Below are positions 52,044-60,051 of a DNA stretch of 64,000 nt, piece by piece. This DNA comes from Afipia sp. (lineage in GTDB: Bacteria; Pseudomonadota; Alphaproteobacteria; Rhizobiales; Xanthobacteraceae). The notes below the pieces were generated by a model, which ran no database searches, was not told where the DNA came from, and was given only the letters and a program-made list of their open reading frames with translations. A program made the position numbers and the translations under genes. How positions within the stretch are numbered: position 1 is the first letter of the stretch; each line of letters begins with the position of its first letter. The stretch is from contig JAFKEQ010000001.1 of the NCBI GenBank assembly GCA_017308575.1, positions 496,001-560,000 on the forward strand, in the 5' to 3' direction.

Positions 52044-53314
52044 GGCTGGTTTGTGCTCCAGAGGACATCGATCTGCCGGCGACGGCCGACGATCTACGGG
52101 TCGTGCTGTTCGGTCAGCCCGGCAGCGGCGACCGTGGCAGCGCCGGTGACGCGGCGAAGCATGAGTTCCTGCGCCGGCGGCTGGAGGCGGCACCTCGAGC
52201 TTGGGATCTGCTTTCGATAGCGCTCTCGGTGGTGACCGCGGATTATGCGGGCCTTCGTGAACGGAGTCCGGACGGATGGACCCGGGAGTTCGATCTGCAG
52301 ATCGCGGTCTCGGATCCCGCGTTCTGGAACGCCCAGGCCGGCCATCTCGCGAAAGCGGTCGGATTCCTGACGACGGACATATGGCGTTTCGGTTTTCACG
52401 GGGGCGGCATGCAGCCGGCGCCGCCGAAGCCGGCCGAGCGTCCGGATGCCGATTGCGTCGTTCTGCTTTCGGGCGGTCTCGACAGTCTGGTCGGGGCGAT
52501 CGATTTGGCCGCCGCCGGGCGGCGGCCCCTCGCCGTCAGCCAGACGGTTCGCGGGGACGCCGCAAAGCAGGTCGACTTCGCCGCCCATATCGCCGGCGGC
52601 CTCGACCATCTGCAACTGAACCACAACGCCCACGCTCCCGGCGTCGAGGAAGCGTCCCAAAGGGCCAGATCCCTGATCTTCATCGCCTTCGGCGTCATGG
52701 CCGCGACATCGCTCGCCGCCTACCATGAGGGCGGCACGGTCGATCTTTTCCTGTGCGAAAACGGCTTCATCGCGATCAATCCACCGCTCACCGGAGCGCG
52801 GATAGGCAGCCTCAGCACGCGTACCGCCCATCCGCACTATCTCGGCAGCGTGCAGCGAATGCTGGATGCGGCCGGCCTTCGCGTGAAGATCCGTAATCCG
52901 TACGCGACATCGACGAAGGGTGAGATGCTGCGGTCATGCGCGGACCAGACGCTGCTGCGCGTTCAAGCGGCGCGTTCGACGAGCTGCGGACGGTTCCAAC
53001 GCTTCAATTACCGGCACTGCGGTCGTTGCGTGCCGTGCCATGTCCGTCGCGCCGCATTCCGCGCTTGGGGCGTACCCGATACGACGAACTACGTGTACAC
53101 AGAACTCGGCCGAGACGACGCCGAGCACGCCGGCTTCGACGACGTCCGGTCCGTCGCCATGGCCATCCGGAACGCCGCCGGAGATGGCCTGAGCGATTGG
53201 CTGGGACCTTCGCTCAGCTCTCCTTTCATAGCCGACAGGGCAGGACTCGAAGCCATGATCTCACGCGGAATGGCCGAGCTGCAGGCGCTGCATGCGGCGC
53301 TGGGCGTTAAATGA
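52040..53314 (+). CDS. qatC: QatC, QueC-like deazaguanine-synthase homologue
   Basis: 424 residues. The PP-loop ATP motif VVLLSGGLDSLVGAID is near residue 140, and a C-terminal Cys set (NYRHCGRCVPCHVRRAAF) near 330 binds zinc as in QueC. An N-terminal region of about 130 residues precedes the QueC-like core, longer than in housekeeping QueC, and there is no queuosine gene nearby. In Qat it is thought to act on a protein partner rather than on tRNA precursor synthesis. It overlaps qatD by ATGA. Confidence 0.93.
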   Translation: MRLVCAPEDIDLPATADDLRVVLFGQPGSGDRGSAGDAAKHEFLRRRLEAAPRAWDLLSIALSVVTADYAGLRERSPDGWTREFDLQIAVSDPAFWNAQAGHLAKAVGFLTTDIWRFGFHGGGMQPAPPKPAERPDADCVVLLSGGLDSLVGAIDLAAAGRRPLAVSQTVRGDAAKQVDFAAHIAGGLDHLQLNHNAHAPGVEEASQRARSLIFIAFGVMAATSLAAYHEGGTVDLFLCENGFIAINPPLTGARIGSLSTRTAHPHYLGSVQRMLDAAGLRVKIRNPYATSTKGEMLRSCADQTLLRVQAARSTSCGRFQRFNYRHCGRCVPCHVRRAAFRAWGVPDTTNYVYTELGRDDAEHAGFDDVRSVAMAIRNAAGDGLSDWLGPSLSSPFIADRAGLEAMISRGMAELQALHAALGVK

Positions 53315-54042
53315 TCGACTTTCATTGCCATCTCGACCTCTATCCCGACCCCGTCGAGATGGTGCGGGAAGCCCGGTCGCGGGAGATGTTCGTGCTCTCG
53401 GTGACGACAACGCCGGCCGCGTTCGAGGGGACGTCGGCGCTCGCCTCGGATGCCCCGCGCATCAGAACCGCTCTCGGCCTTCATCCCCAGCTTGCCCACG
53501 AAAGAAAAGGCGAACTTGCGCTGTTCGATGAGCTCGTCTCCACGACCCGCTACGTCGGTGAGGTCGGCCTTGACGGCGGCCCCGAGCTCAAGCGCTACTG
53601 GCGCGATCAGCAATTCGTCTTTGACCGGATATTGAACGCGTGCTCCACTGCGGGCGGACGAATCCTTTCGATACACAGCAGGCGAGCAGCCGGTCAGGTT
53701 CTCGACGCCTTGGAGCGACATCCGGGCGCGGGCGTGCCGGTCCTCCATTGGTTTTCCGGGACCCGTCGCGAACTCAAGAGAGCGGTCGCGATGGGATGCT
53801 GGTTCAGCGTCGGCCCAGCCATGCTTGCAGGGGAAAAGGGACGCGCGCTTGCGGCGGAGATGCCCCAGGAAAAGGTGCTGACCGAGACGGATGGTCCCTT
53901 CGCTCAACTCGACGGCAGAGCCGCCTGTCCCTGGGACGCGAAGGGAGCGATCGCCGCGCTGTCCGCCGTCTGGGGGAAGAGCGAGCTCGAGATCGAGGCG
54001 CGACTTCTCTCCAATCTCAAAGCCTTGGTCTCGTCTGCATAG
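53311..54042 (+). CDS. qatD: QatD, TatD-like metal-dependent hydrolase
   Basis: 243 residues, TIM-barrel TatD family. Metal ligands appear in order: FHCHLDLYP near residue 5, Glu in VGEVGLDG near 90, His in LSIHSRRAAGQVL near 125, His in VLHWFSG near 150 and Asp in LTETDGPF near 192. It is the last gene of the four-gene qat operon, and all junctions overlap. TatD relatives are 3'-5' DNases. Confidence 0.93.
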   Translation: MIDFHCHLDLYPDPVEMVREARSREMFVLSVTTTPAAFEGTSALASDAPRIRTALGLHPQLAHERKGELALFDELVSTTRYVGEVGLDGGPELKRYWRDQQFVFDRILNACSTAGGRILSIHSRRAAGQVLDALERHPGAGVPVLHWFSGTRRELKRAVAMGCWFSVGPAMLAGEKGRALAAEMPQEKVLTETDGPFAQLDGRAACPWDAKGAIAALSAVWGKSELEIEARLLSNLKALVSSA

Positions 54043-54180
54043 GATCGCCCCGAGAGCCCGCTTCAAAGGATTGGAGGTGGGCGTCGCCGCCACGGCGCAC
54101 GGCCGCGAGGGGCCTCTGGCCGGCTCCGGCGATCGCGCTTCCCCGGGGAGGCCGTGGAAAAGTCCCGACTATCGGATCGG

Positions 54181-55050
54181 CTACGTCCTCGGCATTGCAT
54201 TTGAGGTCGTAAGGATCAGACGGCCGATCACGCTCAGAATGAGTTTGCCCGATCGCCCGGCGAATATTGCGCTCTGCGCCGCGATCGTATCGTTCAGACG
54301 ACGGACCGTGTGGTCTGGGACGTCGTAGATGGGTGGGCTCTCCCACCGCTCGCCGATATACAGCAGGGCGATGTTCGCGCCGATCGGCAACCAGACTTCG
54401 GTCGCCGGGTCCGGCAAGTTGCCGCGCGAGCGCACCACGGGGCGGCTGCCGATCATGAAGCTGAGTTTCGTTCGGGTGCGTGCGATGACGAGCGATTTCG
54501 AGGCAAGGGCGCGCATGACCCTGGGCGAATGGCGGGACAGTGCGCCGACGCGCGCGTTCTGACGGAACTCCTCGATCGAGGAGGGGCGAAGCGTGTTCTC
54601 CCGCTGTTCGGCCGGGACTTTCCTGAACCTTCGTTCGTATTCGTCGAGCGCCAGTCGGATCTGCCGCTCCGAGTCGCTGGTCGGCATTATCTGTTCGTGG
54701 AATTCCGGCACGCGCCGCATCTGTTCGTAGGCGAAGTGGTCGATGACCTCCCTGGTCGTCGACGGGATGCGCGGTGTGCGGCCACGAAGGGCTGCGTTCA
54801 CAAGTTCAGCAAATATCGGCTCGGCGACGCCTTCAAGCGCGGCGTAACGAAGCTCGAGCGCGACGTCCTTGGTCCCGTCCGAGAGGATCTTCGAGTAAAG
54901 ATGCGTTTTGACGTGTAGATTGCCCGGCCTGGTGGACTGAACGCCCTTCTCCGGCGTTCGCTTGTTGTAGAAGTGCAGAAGGCCCGCCTCATCGACGAAG
55001 CGCTTTTGCAGCATTTCGGGAACGAAGTGGTGTCGTTTTGGAACGTTCAT
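54181..55050 (-). CDS. DUF4238 domain-containing protein
   Basis: 289 residues. The N-terminus VPKRHHFVPEMLQKRFVDEAG and FYNKRTPEKGVQSTRPGNL match the DUF4238 pattern (HHxVP near the start, then a conserved middle ending before residue 250). The function is unknown. It is convergent with qatD, with 138 bases between stops. It could be an accessory island gene of defence type, but the link is only positional. Confidence 0.8.
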   Translation of the reverse strand: MNVPKRHHFVPEMLQKRFVDEAGLLHFYNKRTPEKGVQSTRPGNLHVKTHLYSKILSDGTKDVALELRYAALEGVAEPIFAELVNAALRGRTPRIPSTTREVIDHFAYEQMRRVPEFHEQIMPTSDSERQIRLALDEYERRFRKVPAEQRENTLRPSSIEEFRQNARVGALSRHSPRVMRALASKSLVIARTRTKLSFMIGSRPVVRSRGNLPDPATEVWLPIGANIALLYIGERWESPPIYDVPDHTVRRLNDTIAAQSAIFAGRSGKLILSVIGRLILTTSNAMPRT

Positions 55051-55080
55051 CCAGGATCGTGACTGCAGATGGCCGACCGG

Positions 55081-55284
55081 CTACTTCTTTGTCCCGTACG
55101 GACTCTGGTTGGTCGGCTTTAGCGAAATACCCTCGACCTGGGCTTTCGCACGTATCGCCGCTTCTGTGCGCTTGTGCTTCAGTCCCATGACCCTGGTGGG
55201 AGTGTTGCCGGCAGCTTCCTGCTTGAGCTGCTTCACTTCCGCAGGTGTCCAGGGCTTTCCAGTATTGCTCGTCGATTTAGCCAT
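55081..55284 (-). CDS. Small hypothetical protein, possible DNA-binding
   Basis: 67 residues, very basic. GKPWTPAEVKQLKQEAAGNT and RTEAAIRAKAQVEGISL resemble a single SANT/Myb-like helix-turn-helix unit (the W-T-E-V-L pattern). The ATG at 55284 has ggag upstream (ccggagaatcggtg). The longer open frame through this gene is an artefact of other genes. Confidence 0.7.
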   Translation of the reverse strand: MAKSTSNTGKPWTPAEVKQLKQEAAGNTPTRVMGLKHKRTEAAIRAKAQVEGISLKPTNQSPYGTKK

Positions 55285-55454
55285 CACCGATTCTCCGGGT
55301 TGCATTCGGCGACGATCCCAACCCAGGCTGCAAGAGTCCACAGCGAAGCCTCGGCGCGGGCGACTTTTCCCCCGCTCGGCTATCGTCGAAGCGATGCGCA
55401 TTGCCGGCAAGTTCGTGATGTATGTCCGTCGGTAGGATCGGAAATTCTCGACTG

Positions 55455-55637
55455 CTACTCGATGCCTTCGCCGGAATGCTCCAGCGGAGCAAGAGCCGCG
55501 AGCACCTCGTCGGGCAGTTCTTCGATCGCCACCGCGAACACCACGTCCGGCGAACCGCAAAGCGGACACGCTTGGCCGCGGCCGTCGTATCCGCACTCGC
55601 CGGAGCGTGTGCAGGCGGAACATCTGAAGCGTGCCAT
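55455..55637 (-). CDS. Small zinc-ribbon protein
   Basis: 60 residues with two Cys pairs, FRCSACTRSGECG and QACPLCGSPDVV, as in rubredoxin-like or zinc-ribbon folds, and an acidic tail (IEELPDEVLAALAP). ATG 55637 follows gtggagtgacc, which provides both a ggag site and the stop of the frame upstream. The function is unknown. Confidence 0.6.
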   Translation of the reverse strand: MARFRCSACTRSGECGYDGRGQACPLCGSPDVVFAVAIEELPDEVLAALAPLEHSGEGIE

Positions 55638-55639
55638 GG

Positions 55640-56130
55640 TCACTCCACTTGGCTACTGGGGAGATCCGCTTCGACGAAGCGGTCGGAGGTGCGGTCGTAG
55701 AACCGAAAGACGGCGTGCCAGTGCCCGTCGACGAACCTCCGCTCGACGTGGGGATGTTCGATTCCTTGCTCGACTTCTGCCGGGTGCGTGCGCGTCGCAG
55801 TGTGTCGCGAGCCATTCGCCGGCGCGGAGGACGCCGGGTTCGCCGCAGACCTCGCAGGTCGTCGCGCCGCGCGCCTCCGCCAGATCGACGGCCTCTTCTA
55901 CTCGCGCGGCGGGGCGACATAGATCCCTCCCAGCGGACGCGCAGGGAGCCGTACTTCTCGCTGATCTCAGTCACCCGAAGCGAGCCGCCGTGCGTGCGGA
56001 CAAACGCGCGGATGCGTGCGCACGCGCGCTCCAGCAGGTCGCGCCAGCCGTCGTTGACGGCGGGCAAGCCCGGCGCTCCCGCCGAAGGGCCGACGAGACG
56101 GAAGATGTCGTCGTAGGACTCGACGAGTGC
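55640..56130 (-). pseudogene. Frameshifted gene of a small zinc-finger-like family
   Basis: Three coherent segments lie in order but in different frames. First, residues reading LPAVNDGWRDLLERACARIR then VTEISEKYGSLRVRWEG; next, VEEAVDLAEARGATTCEVCG followed by EWLATHCDAHAPG; last, FVDGHWHAVFRFYDRTSDRF ending SSQVE and a TGA at 55640. The order (DGW-DLL, EKYG-LR, TCEVCG, THCDAHA) matches a common small conserved family. At least two frameshifts and no clear start suggest decay or assembly error. Confidence 0.55.
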
Positions 56131-56210
56131 CTACGGCCGATCGGCCAGCGAACCGCTTCGGTCCGCTCGAGCTACGTCCGCTCGGGCGCCGCCGACGGCT
56201 GGCGGGATTT

Positions 56211-57302
56211 TCAGTCCTCTACTACGATCTCGGCCGGATCGAGTCCGGTCCAGCGCATGATGCCGGCCGAGACGAGCTGAATGAACGGTTCTGACCGTTC
56301 CCGCATGCGCGTGAGCCGGAGCCGCAACCACGTGTCCCCGAAGTTCCTGATTTCGTCGCCGCACGCGTCCTCGATCTCAGCCTGGGTGAAGTCGCGACCG
56401 AGCCCCGCGATCGTGTGCGCTATACGCCACCACAGCACGTCCCCTTGTCGGCGTTTCTCGGCCGCCGGGGTGCCAAGAGTCATGCGATGCTTGGGGAGGG
56501 GTTCGCCCTTGAACCAGAACCAGCCGCCGTTCGCCCATTCGATTCTCGACCCGAACAACCCTAACTTTAAATCCCTCTGGGCATGGTCCCGGGTACCGGG
56601 GCGGAGGTTTTTCGGCAGCCTCTTGTGAATGTCGAAGGCCCGCAGCCGATCGCCGTTCTTGCGCAGTATGGTCGCGACCGCCTCCGCCAGCTTCTCGTCC
56701 CGTGCGCCGGTCCAGTCGGCCTCGGTAAGGACGCCCGGCTGCAGGGGTGGCTTCGGATCAACAAGGACGAAAAGCTTCTGACCCGCCTCGCGGATTTTGA
56801 AGTTTCTGACCGTCGCCACGCGCTTGGCACTGGGCTTGGGAGCTTTCGCCGGACGCTCCGGTCGGGGAAGCTCGCTGAACAATCCGACATTTCCCGCACC
56901 GCGAAGTCGACCGGTCGGTTCCGCAGTGGGAGCCGCAGATCCTGTCTTGGTCGGCGCAGGCCGGGTCCGCTGGGCGGGTCGCGTCGTTGGCGGGGGAGCG
57001 GCGGGGAGAGGCTGAGCCGGAAGAGGACGGGCACTGTCTCCGGATCCGCCGGACATTAACTGCGCCATAAGCCACAGGCGACCGGCGAACTCCTCGGCGA
57101 TCGCGGCGAGTGCGGCTGGTCTTGAGCCCAGCATCGCTTCCCGCGAAGCCCGCCAATCATCGAGGAGCGGCCCTACATCGTTTGAACCTCCCTTGGCCCG
57201 TTCACGGACCGCGCGCTGACCGATGCTTTGGAGAGAACCGCTCTCGATGAACAATTCGTCGGCCGCCTGATAGACCCGTGCTCGCAGATCGTTTTTCGCC
57301 AT
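56211..57302 (-). CDS. KfrA-N-type DNA-binding domain protein
   Basis: 363 residues. The N-terminal 60 residues (LRARVYQAADELFIESGSLQ, VRERAKGGSNDVGPLLDDWR) match the KfrA_N DNA-binding domain of plasmid and island regulators. A Pro/Ala/Thr-rich linker (about 90-150) leads to an unfamiliar C-terminal half: a helical region near 205-245 (LAEAVATILRKNGDRLRAFD), then WANGGWFWFKGEPLPKHRM. KfrA proteins commonly control their own transcription from palindromic sites, and such a site lies upstream. No coiled coil like that of classical KfrA is seen. Confidence 0.75.
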   Translation of the reverse strand: MAKNDLRARVYQAADELFIESGSLQSIGQRAVRERAKGGSNDVGPLLDDWRASREAMLGSRPAALAAIAEEFAGRLWLMAQLMSGGSGDSARPLPAQPLPAAPPPTTRPAQRTRPAPTKTGSAAPTAEPTGRLRGAGNVGLFSELPRPERPAKAPKPSAKRVATVRNFKIREAGQKLFVLVDPKPPLQPGVLTEADWTGARDEKLAEAVATILRKNGDRLRAFDIHKRLPKNLRPGTRDHAQRDLKLGLFGSRIEWANGGWFWFKGEPLPKHRMTLGTPAAEKRRQGDVLWWRIAHTIAGLGRDFTQAEIEDACGDEIRNFGDTWLRLRLTRMRERSEPFIQLVSAGIMRWTGLDPAEIVVED

Positions 57303-57371
57303 GACCGGATCCTGAATGTCGCCGGTACGAAGCTAGTGGAAGCCGGCTTTCCAACCCGTCAACAAACTAGC

Positions 57372-57410
57372 GTAACGCTTCGTTACGGGCTCCCGAAATC
57401 TCCCGAAATG
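57372..57410 (-). promoter_or_regulatory. Palindrome and tandem repeat upstream of the KfrA-N gene
   Basis: cgtaacg-ctt-cgttacg (57372-57388) is a perfect 7-bp inverted repeat with a 3-base centre. Immediately to its right, ctcccgaaat occurs twice in tandem (57391-57410). Both lie 70-108 bases upstream of the KfrA-N gene start at 57302, a plausible operator position. The remaining 57303-57565 holds no gene. Confidence 0.55.
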
Positions 57411-57565
57411 TTCGAAGGAGGGCTCGGAAACCCTACAAAACAAGGCCTCTGCGACAAACGCAAACCTGTAATCAAAGGAGAATGCGGGGCTTGTGCATCG
57501 ACGGACTTGCGCGGAGCGCATCTTGGTCCGGCACCGCGAACGCCTGCTCGTTGATGTTGGGTAGA

Positions 57566-57964
57566 TCAGGCTTCGACAACTTCGCCGTCCTCCTTCACGA
57601 AACGGCCGATCTTCCGCGGAAGCAGGTCGAGTACCCGCTCCGAGGGACGGCATAGACGAACGCCCGTCGGCGACACTACGATCGGTCGGTTGATGAGAAT
57701 GGGATGGGCCATCATCGCATCGAGGAGGGCGTCGTCCGACAGCGTCGGATCGTCCAGACCAAGTTCCGCATACGGCGTTCCCTTTTCGCGCAGCAAGGCG
57801 CGGACGCCGATGCCCATCGCCGCGATCAACTCCTTGAGCCGTTCCCGGGTCGGCGGCGTCGTCAGGTATTCGACCACGACCGGCTCCTCGCCGCTCTGCC
57901 GGATCATCGCCAAAGTGTTGCGGGAGGTGCCGCAATTCGGATTGTGATAGATGGTGATGGTCAT
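57566..57964 (-). CDS. arsC: Arsenate reductase (glutaredoxin-coupled)
   Basis: 132 residues. The thioredoxin-like ArsC fold with the catalytic Cys in YHNPNCGTSRNTLA near residue 12; HPILINRPIVV near 92 and RLCRPSERVLDLL near 107 supply the arsenate-binding Arg residues. It reduces As(V) to As(III) for export by the ACR3 pump encoded upstream; the two overlap as ATGA at 57961-57964. Confidence 0.95.
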   Translation of the reverse strand: MTITIYHNPNCGTSRNTLAMIRQSGEEPVVVEYLTTPPTRERLKELIAAMGIGVRALLREKGTPYAELGLDDPTLSDDALLDAMMAHPILINRPIVVSPTGVRLCRPSERVLDLLPRKIGRFVKEDGEVVEA

Positions 57965-59019
57965 CGGGGAAGCTCCACGCTCTTGTCGCCGGCGCGATCG
58001 CCGCCGGCTTCGTACCAATCCTTGGATGCCGTCACGATCTTCACGACGGTCAGCATGACGGGCACCTCGACCAGCACGCCGACGACGGTCGCCAGCGCCG
58101 CTCCAGAGTTGAGGCCGAACAGGCTGATCGCAGCGGCGACGGCGAGTTCGAAGAAGTTGCTTGCCCCGATCAGCGCCGCGGGTGCGGCGACGCACCAGGC
58201 CACACCGAGATAGCGGCTCAACACGTAGGCCAGTCCGGCGTTGAAGTAGACCTGGATGAGGATGGGCACGGCGAGGATTGCGATGACGATCGGCTGCGCG
58301 ATGATTTGCTCGCCCTGGAAGCCGAAGAGCAGGACCAGCGTGGCCAGCAGGGCGACGAGCGACAGAGGCTGCAGGCGCGCCATCGTGCGGTCGAAGGCGC
58401 CCTGTCCGGACGCCAGCAGCGAGCGGCGCCACAACTGGGCGACGATCACCGGCACGATGATGTAGAGCGCGACGGAGAGGAGGAGCGTCGCCCACGGCAC
58501 GGATACCGACGCGACGCCGAGCAGCAGTCCGACGATGGGAGCGAAGAGGAAGACCATGAGTACATCGTTCAGTGCGACCTGGCCGAGCGTGTAGTTGGGA
58601 TCGCCGTTGACCAGGTTGGACCAGACGAACACCATCGCGGTACAGGGAGCCGCCGCCAGCAGGATCAGTCCGGCGATATACGATGGAATCTGGTCGCCCG
58701 GCAGAAACGGCGCGAACACATGGGCGATGAAGAAGGTGCCAAGGAGAGCCATCGAGAAAGGCTTCACGGCCCAATTGATGAACAGGGTCACACCCACGCC
58801 TCTGGCATGCTCGGTCACTTTGCCCAGCGCTCCGAAGTCGATCTTCAGCAACATTGGAATGATCATGAGCCAGATGAGGACGGCGACGGGCAAGTTGACA
58901 TTCGCCACTTCGGCGCCGGCGACCGCCGAGAAGAGTCCCGGCAATGCATGACCCAATGCGACGCCTGCGGCGATGCAGAGGATGACCCAGAGGGTCAGAT
59001 ATCTTTCGAAGATGCTCAT
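57961..59019 (-). CDS. ACR3-family arsenite efflux transporter
   Basis: 352 residues with ten hydrophobic segments. AAAPCTAMVFVWSNLVNGDP near residue 124 contains the conserved Cys of ACR3 permeases, and ALIGASNFFELAVA near 285 the conserved Glu. It exports arsenite out of the cell. It is upstream of and coupled to arsC; the 180-base gap to arsR1 shows no gene. Confidence 0.95.
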   Translation of the reverse strand: MSIFERYLTLWVILCIAAGVALGHALPGLFSAVAGAEVANVNLPVAVLIWLMIIPMLLKIDFGALGKVTEHARGVGVTLFINWAVKPFSMALLGTFFIAHVFAPFLPGDQIPSYIAGLILLAAAPCTAMVFVWSNLVNGDPNYTLGQVALNDVLMVFLFAPIVGLLLGVASVSVPWATLLLSVALYIIVPVIVAQLWRRSLLASGQGAFDRTMARLQPLSLVALLATLVLLFGFQGEQIIAQPIVIAILAVPILIQVYFNAGLAYVLSRYLGVAWCVAAPAALIGASNFFELAVAAAISLFGLNSGAALATVVGVLVEVPVMLTVVKIVTASKDWYEAGGDRAGDKSVELPR

Positions 59020-59199
59020 GGACGCTTTCGGCTCGGAATGTTCGGGGTGGTTGTGGTATCACCTCTCGTCGGCAGCGGGCTGCTAGAGACGCCAGCGAAG
59101 GCTTGGGCCGTCCTTTGTGGCCTACGCCAGTCGAATTCGTTTCCAGCGCCTCGGCTGCCGACGGCGGGCGAATGCATCACATCTCGCCGTCCGACCGCG

Positions 59200-59577
59200 T
59201 CAGGCACGGGATCGCTCCTTCGCCTTGGCTTTCGCCTTGGGTGGCGCGCAGCAGGACGAAAGCTGCTCGATCACCGGCGCGCAGAACTCGGCACGTCCGC
59301 CGCAGCAGTCCTGGAGCATGAAAAGGATGATGGCCTGCAGCGCGGAGATCTCGGCGCGATAGACGATCGAGCGGCTGCGGCGCTCGCTCACGACGAGCCC
59401 GGCCCTCGCCAGGATCGACAGATGCGCCGAGAGCGTGTTCTGCGGAACTTCGAGGAGCCGCGCCAGGTCGCCGGCCGGGAGACCCTCCGGTTCGTGCTGG
59501 ACCAGAGTACGGAACGCTTGAAGCCGGGTGCCTTGGGCGAGCGCGGCGAGCGCGAGGACTGCTTGTTCGTTTTCCAT
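59200..59577 (-). CDS. arsR: ArsR-family metalloregulator 1
   Basis: 125 residues. Winged-helix ArsR fold (ALAQGTRLQAFRTLV, VPQNTLSAHLSILARAGLVV). The C-terminal region carries Cys in QDCCGGRAEFC near residue 90 and SSCCAPP near 109, suited to binding As(III). The tail is Lys/Ala-rich. It reads toward acr3-arsC and likely represses them together with itself. Confidence 0.92.
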   Translation of the reverse strand: MENEQAVLALAALAQGTRLQAFRTLVQHEPEGLPAGDLARLLEVPQNTLSAHLSILARAGLVVSERRSRSIVYRAEISALQAIILFMLQDCCGGRAEFCAPVIEQLSSCCAPPKAKAKAKERSRA

Positions 59578-59597
59578 ATATCCAGACTTACGGAAAT
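59578..59597 (-). promoter_or_regulatory. Operator-like palindrome at arsR1
   Basis: atatcc (59578-59583) and ggaaat (59592-59597) are near-symmetrical half-sites separated by 8 bases, directly against the arsR1 start codon. ArsR/SmtB proteins often bind such spaced AT-rich palindromes at their own promoter. The position so close to the start would also cover the ribosome site. Confidence 0.35.
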
Positions 59598-59626
59598 AAA
59601 GGAGCGCGTCAACCCCGCATCGGTGA

Positions 59627-59646
59627 TAATTTCGAATATTCTAGAA
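59627..59646. promoter_or_regulatory. Candidate ArsR operator, site 1 (divergent arsR promoters)
   Basis: taatttcgaatattctagaa shares 17 of 20 bases with site 2 at 60017-60036, within the pattern TAATTTCGANNATNCTAGAA. It is also partly palindromic (atttc...gaaat). It lies between the divergent arsR genes, 41 bases before arsR2. Confidence 0.5.
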
Positions 59647-59687
59647 ATACGGTTGACTGACTGGGGCGGCGAGCTCATCTTGCCCGC

Positions 59688-60002
59688 ATGAAGATCGAAG
59701 ACGCAGCGGCCAGGCTCGAAGCGCTCGGCAACCCAACCCGCCTCCGGATCTACCGCGCGTTGGTTCGCGCCGGCCAGGCCGGGATGCCGGTCGGCCGTCT
59801 GCAGGAGAGGCTCAAGATTCCGGCCTCGACGCTCTCACATCACATCAAGGCGCTGGTGGCGGTCGATCTGATCTCGCAGGTCCGGGAATCGACGACGCTC
59901 GTCTGCCACGCGCAGTACGCCAACATGCAGGGGCTGGTCGATTTCCTGGTCGCGGAGTGCTGCGCGGACGAGAAATGCGCGGATACGCAGTCGGCCGCCT
60001 GA
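59688..60002 (+). CDS. ArsR-family metalloregulator 2
   Basis: 104 residues. Winged-helix domain (LEALGNPTRLRIYRALVRAG, IPASTLSHHIKALVAVDLI) and a C-terminal Cys cluster AECCADEKCADT near residue 90. It is only distantly similar to arsR1, with the metal-site Cys at the C-terminus. It is divergent from arsR1 and leads the oxidoreductase-MFS operon. Confidence 0.92.
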   Translation: MKIEDAAARLEALGNPTRLRIYRALVRAGQAGMPVGRLQERLKIPASTLSHHIKALVAVDLISQVRESTTLVCHAQYANMQGLVDFLVAECCADEKCADTQSAA

Positions 60003-60016
60003 TCGGGCTTCGCGCG

Positions 60017-60036
60017 TAATTTCGATGATACTAGAA
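60017..60036. promoter_or_regulatory. Candidate ArsR operator, site 2 (before the oxidoreductase)
   Basis: taatttcgatgatactagaa lies in the 49-base gap between arsR2 and the FAD oxidoreductase, 16 bases before its ATG. It repeats site 1 (59627-59646) at 17 of 20 positions. This suggests a second regulated promoter for the downstream genes. Confidence 0.5.
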
Positions 60037-60051
60037 GGATCGGAGAATAAC

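Noticed and set aside
52040..53314. Housekeeping QueC for queuosine synthesis
   Set aside because: The long N-terminal region, overlap with qatB and qatD and absence of queD/queE nearby fit QatC instead.
55174..56280. 368-codon plus-strand frame opposite the small island genes
   Set aside because: Ser/Arg-rich with no domain; the minus strand carries recognisable zinc-ribbon and other segments.
57566..59062. Single 498-codon frame spanning arsC and acr3
   Set aside because: Only its last 132 codons are real (arsC); the rest is an out-of-frame reading of the ACR3 gene.
58306..59691. 461-codon plus-strand frame opposite acr3 and arsR1
   Set aside because: Antisense shadow; both minus-strand genes have intact family motifs.
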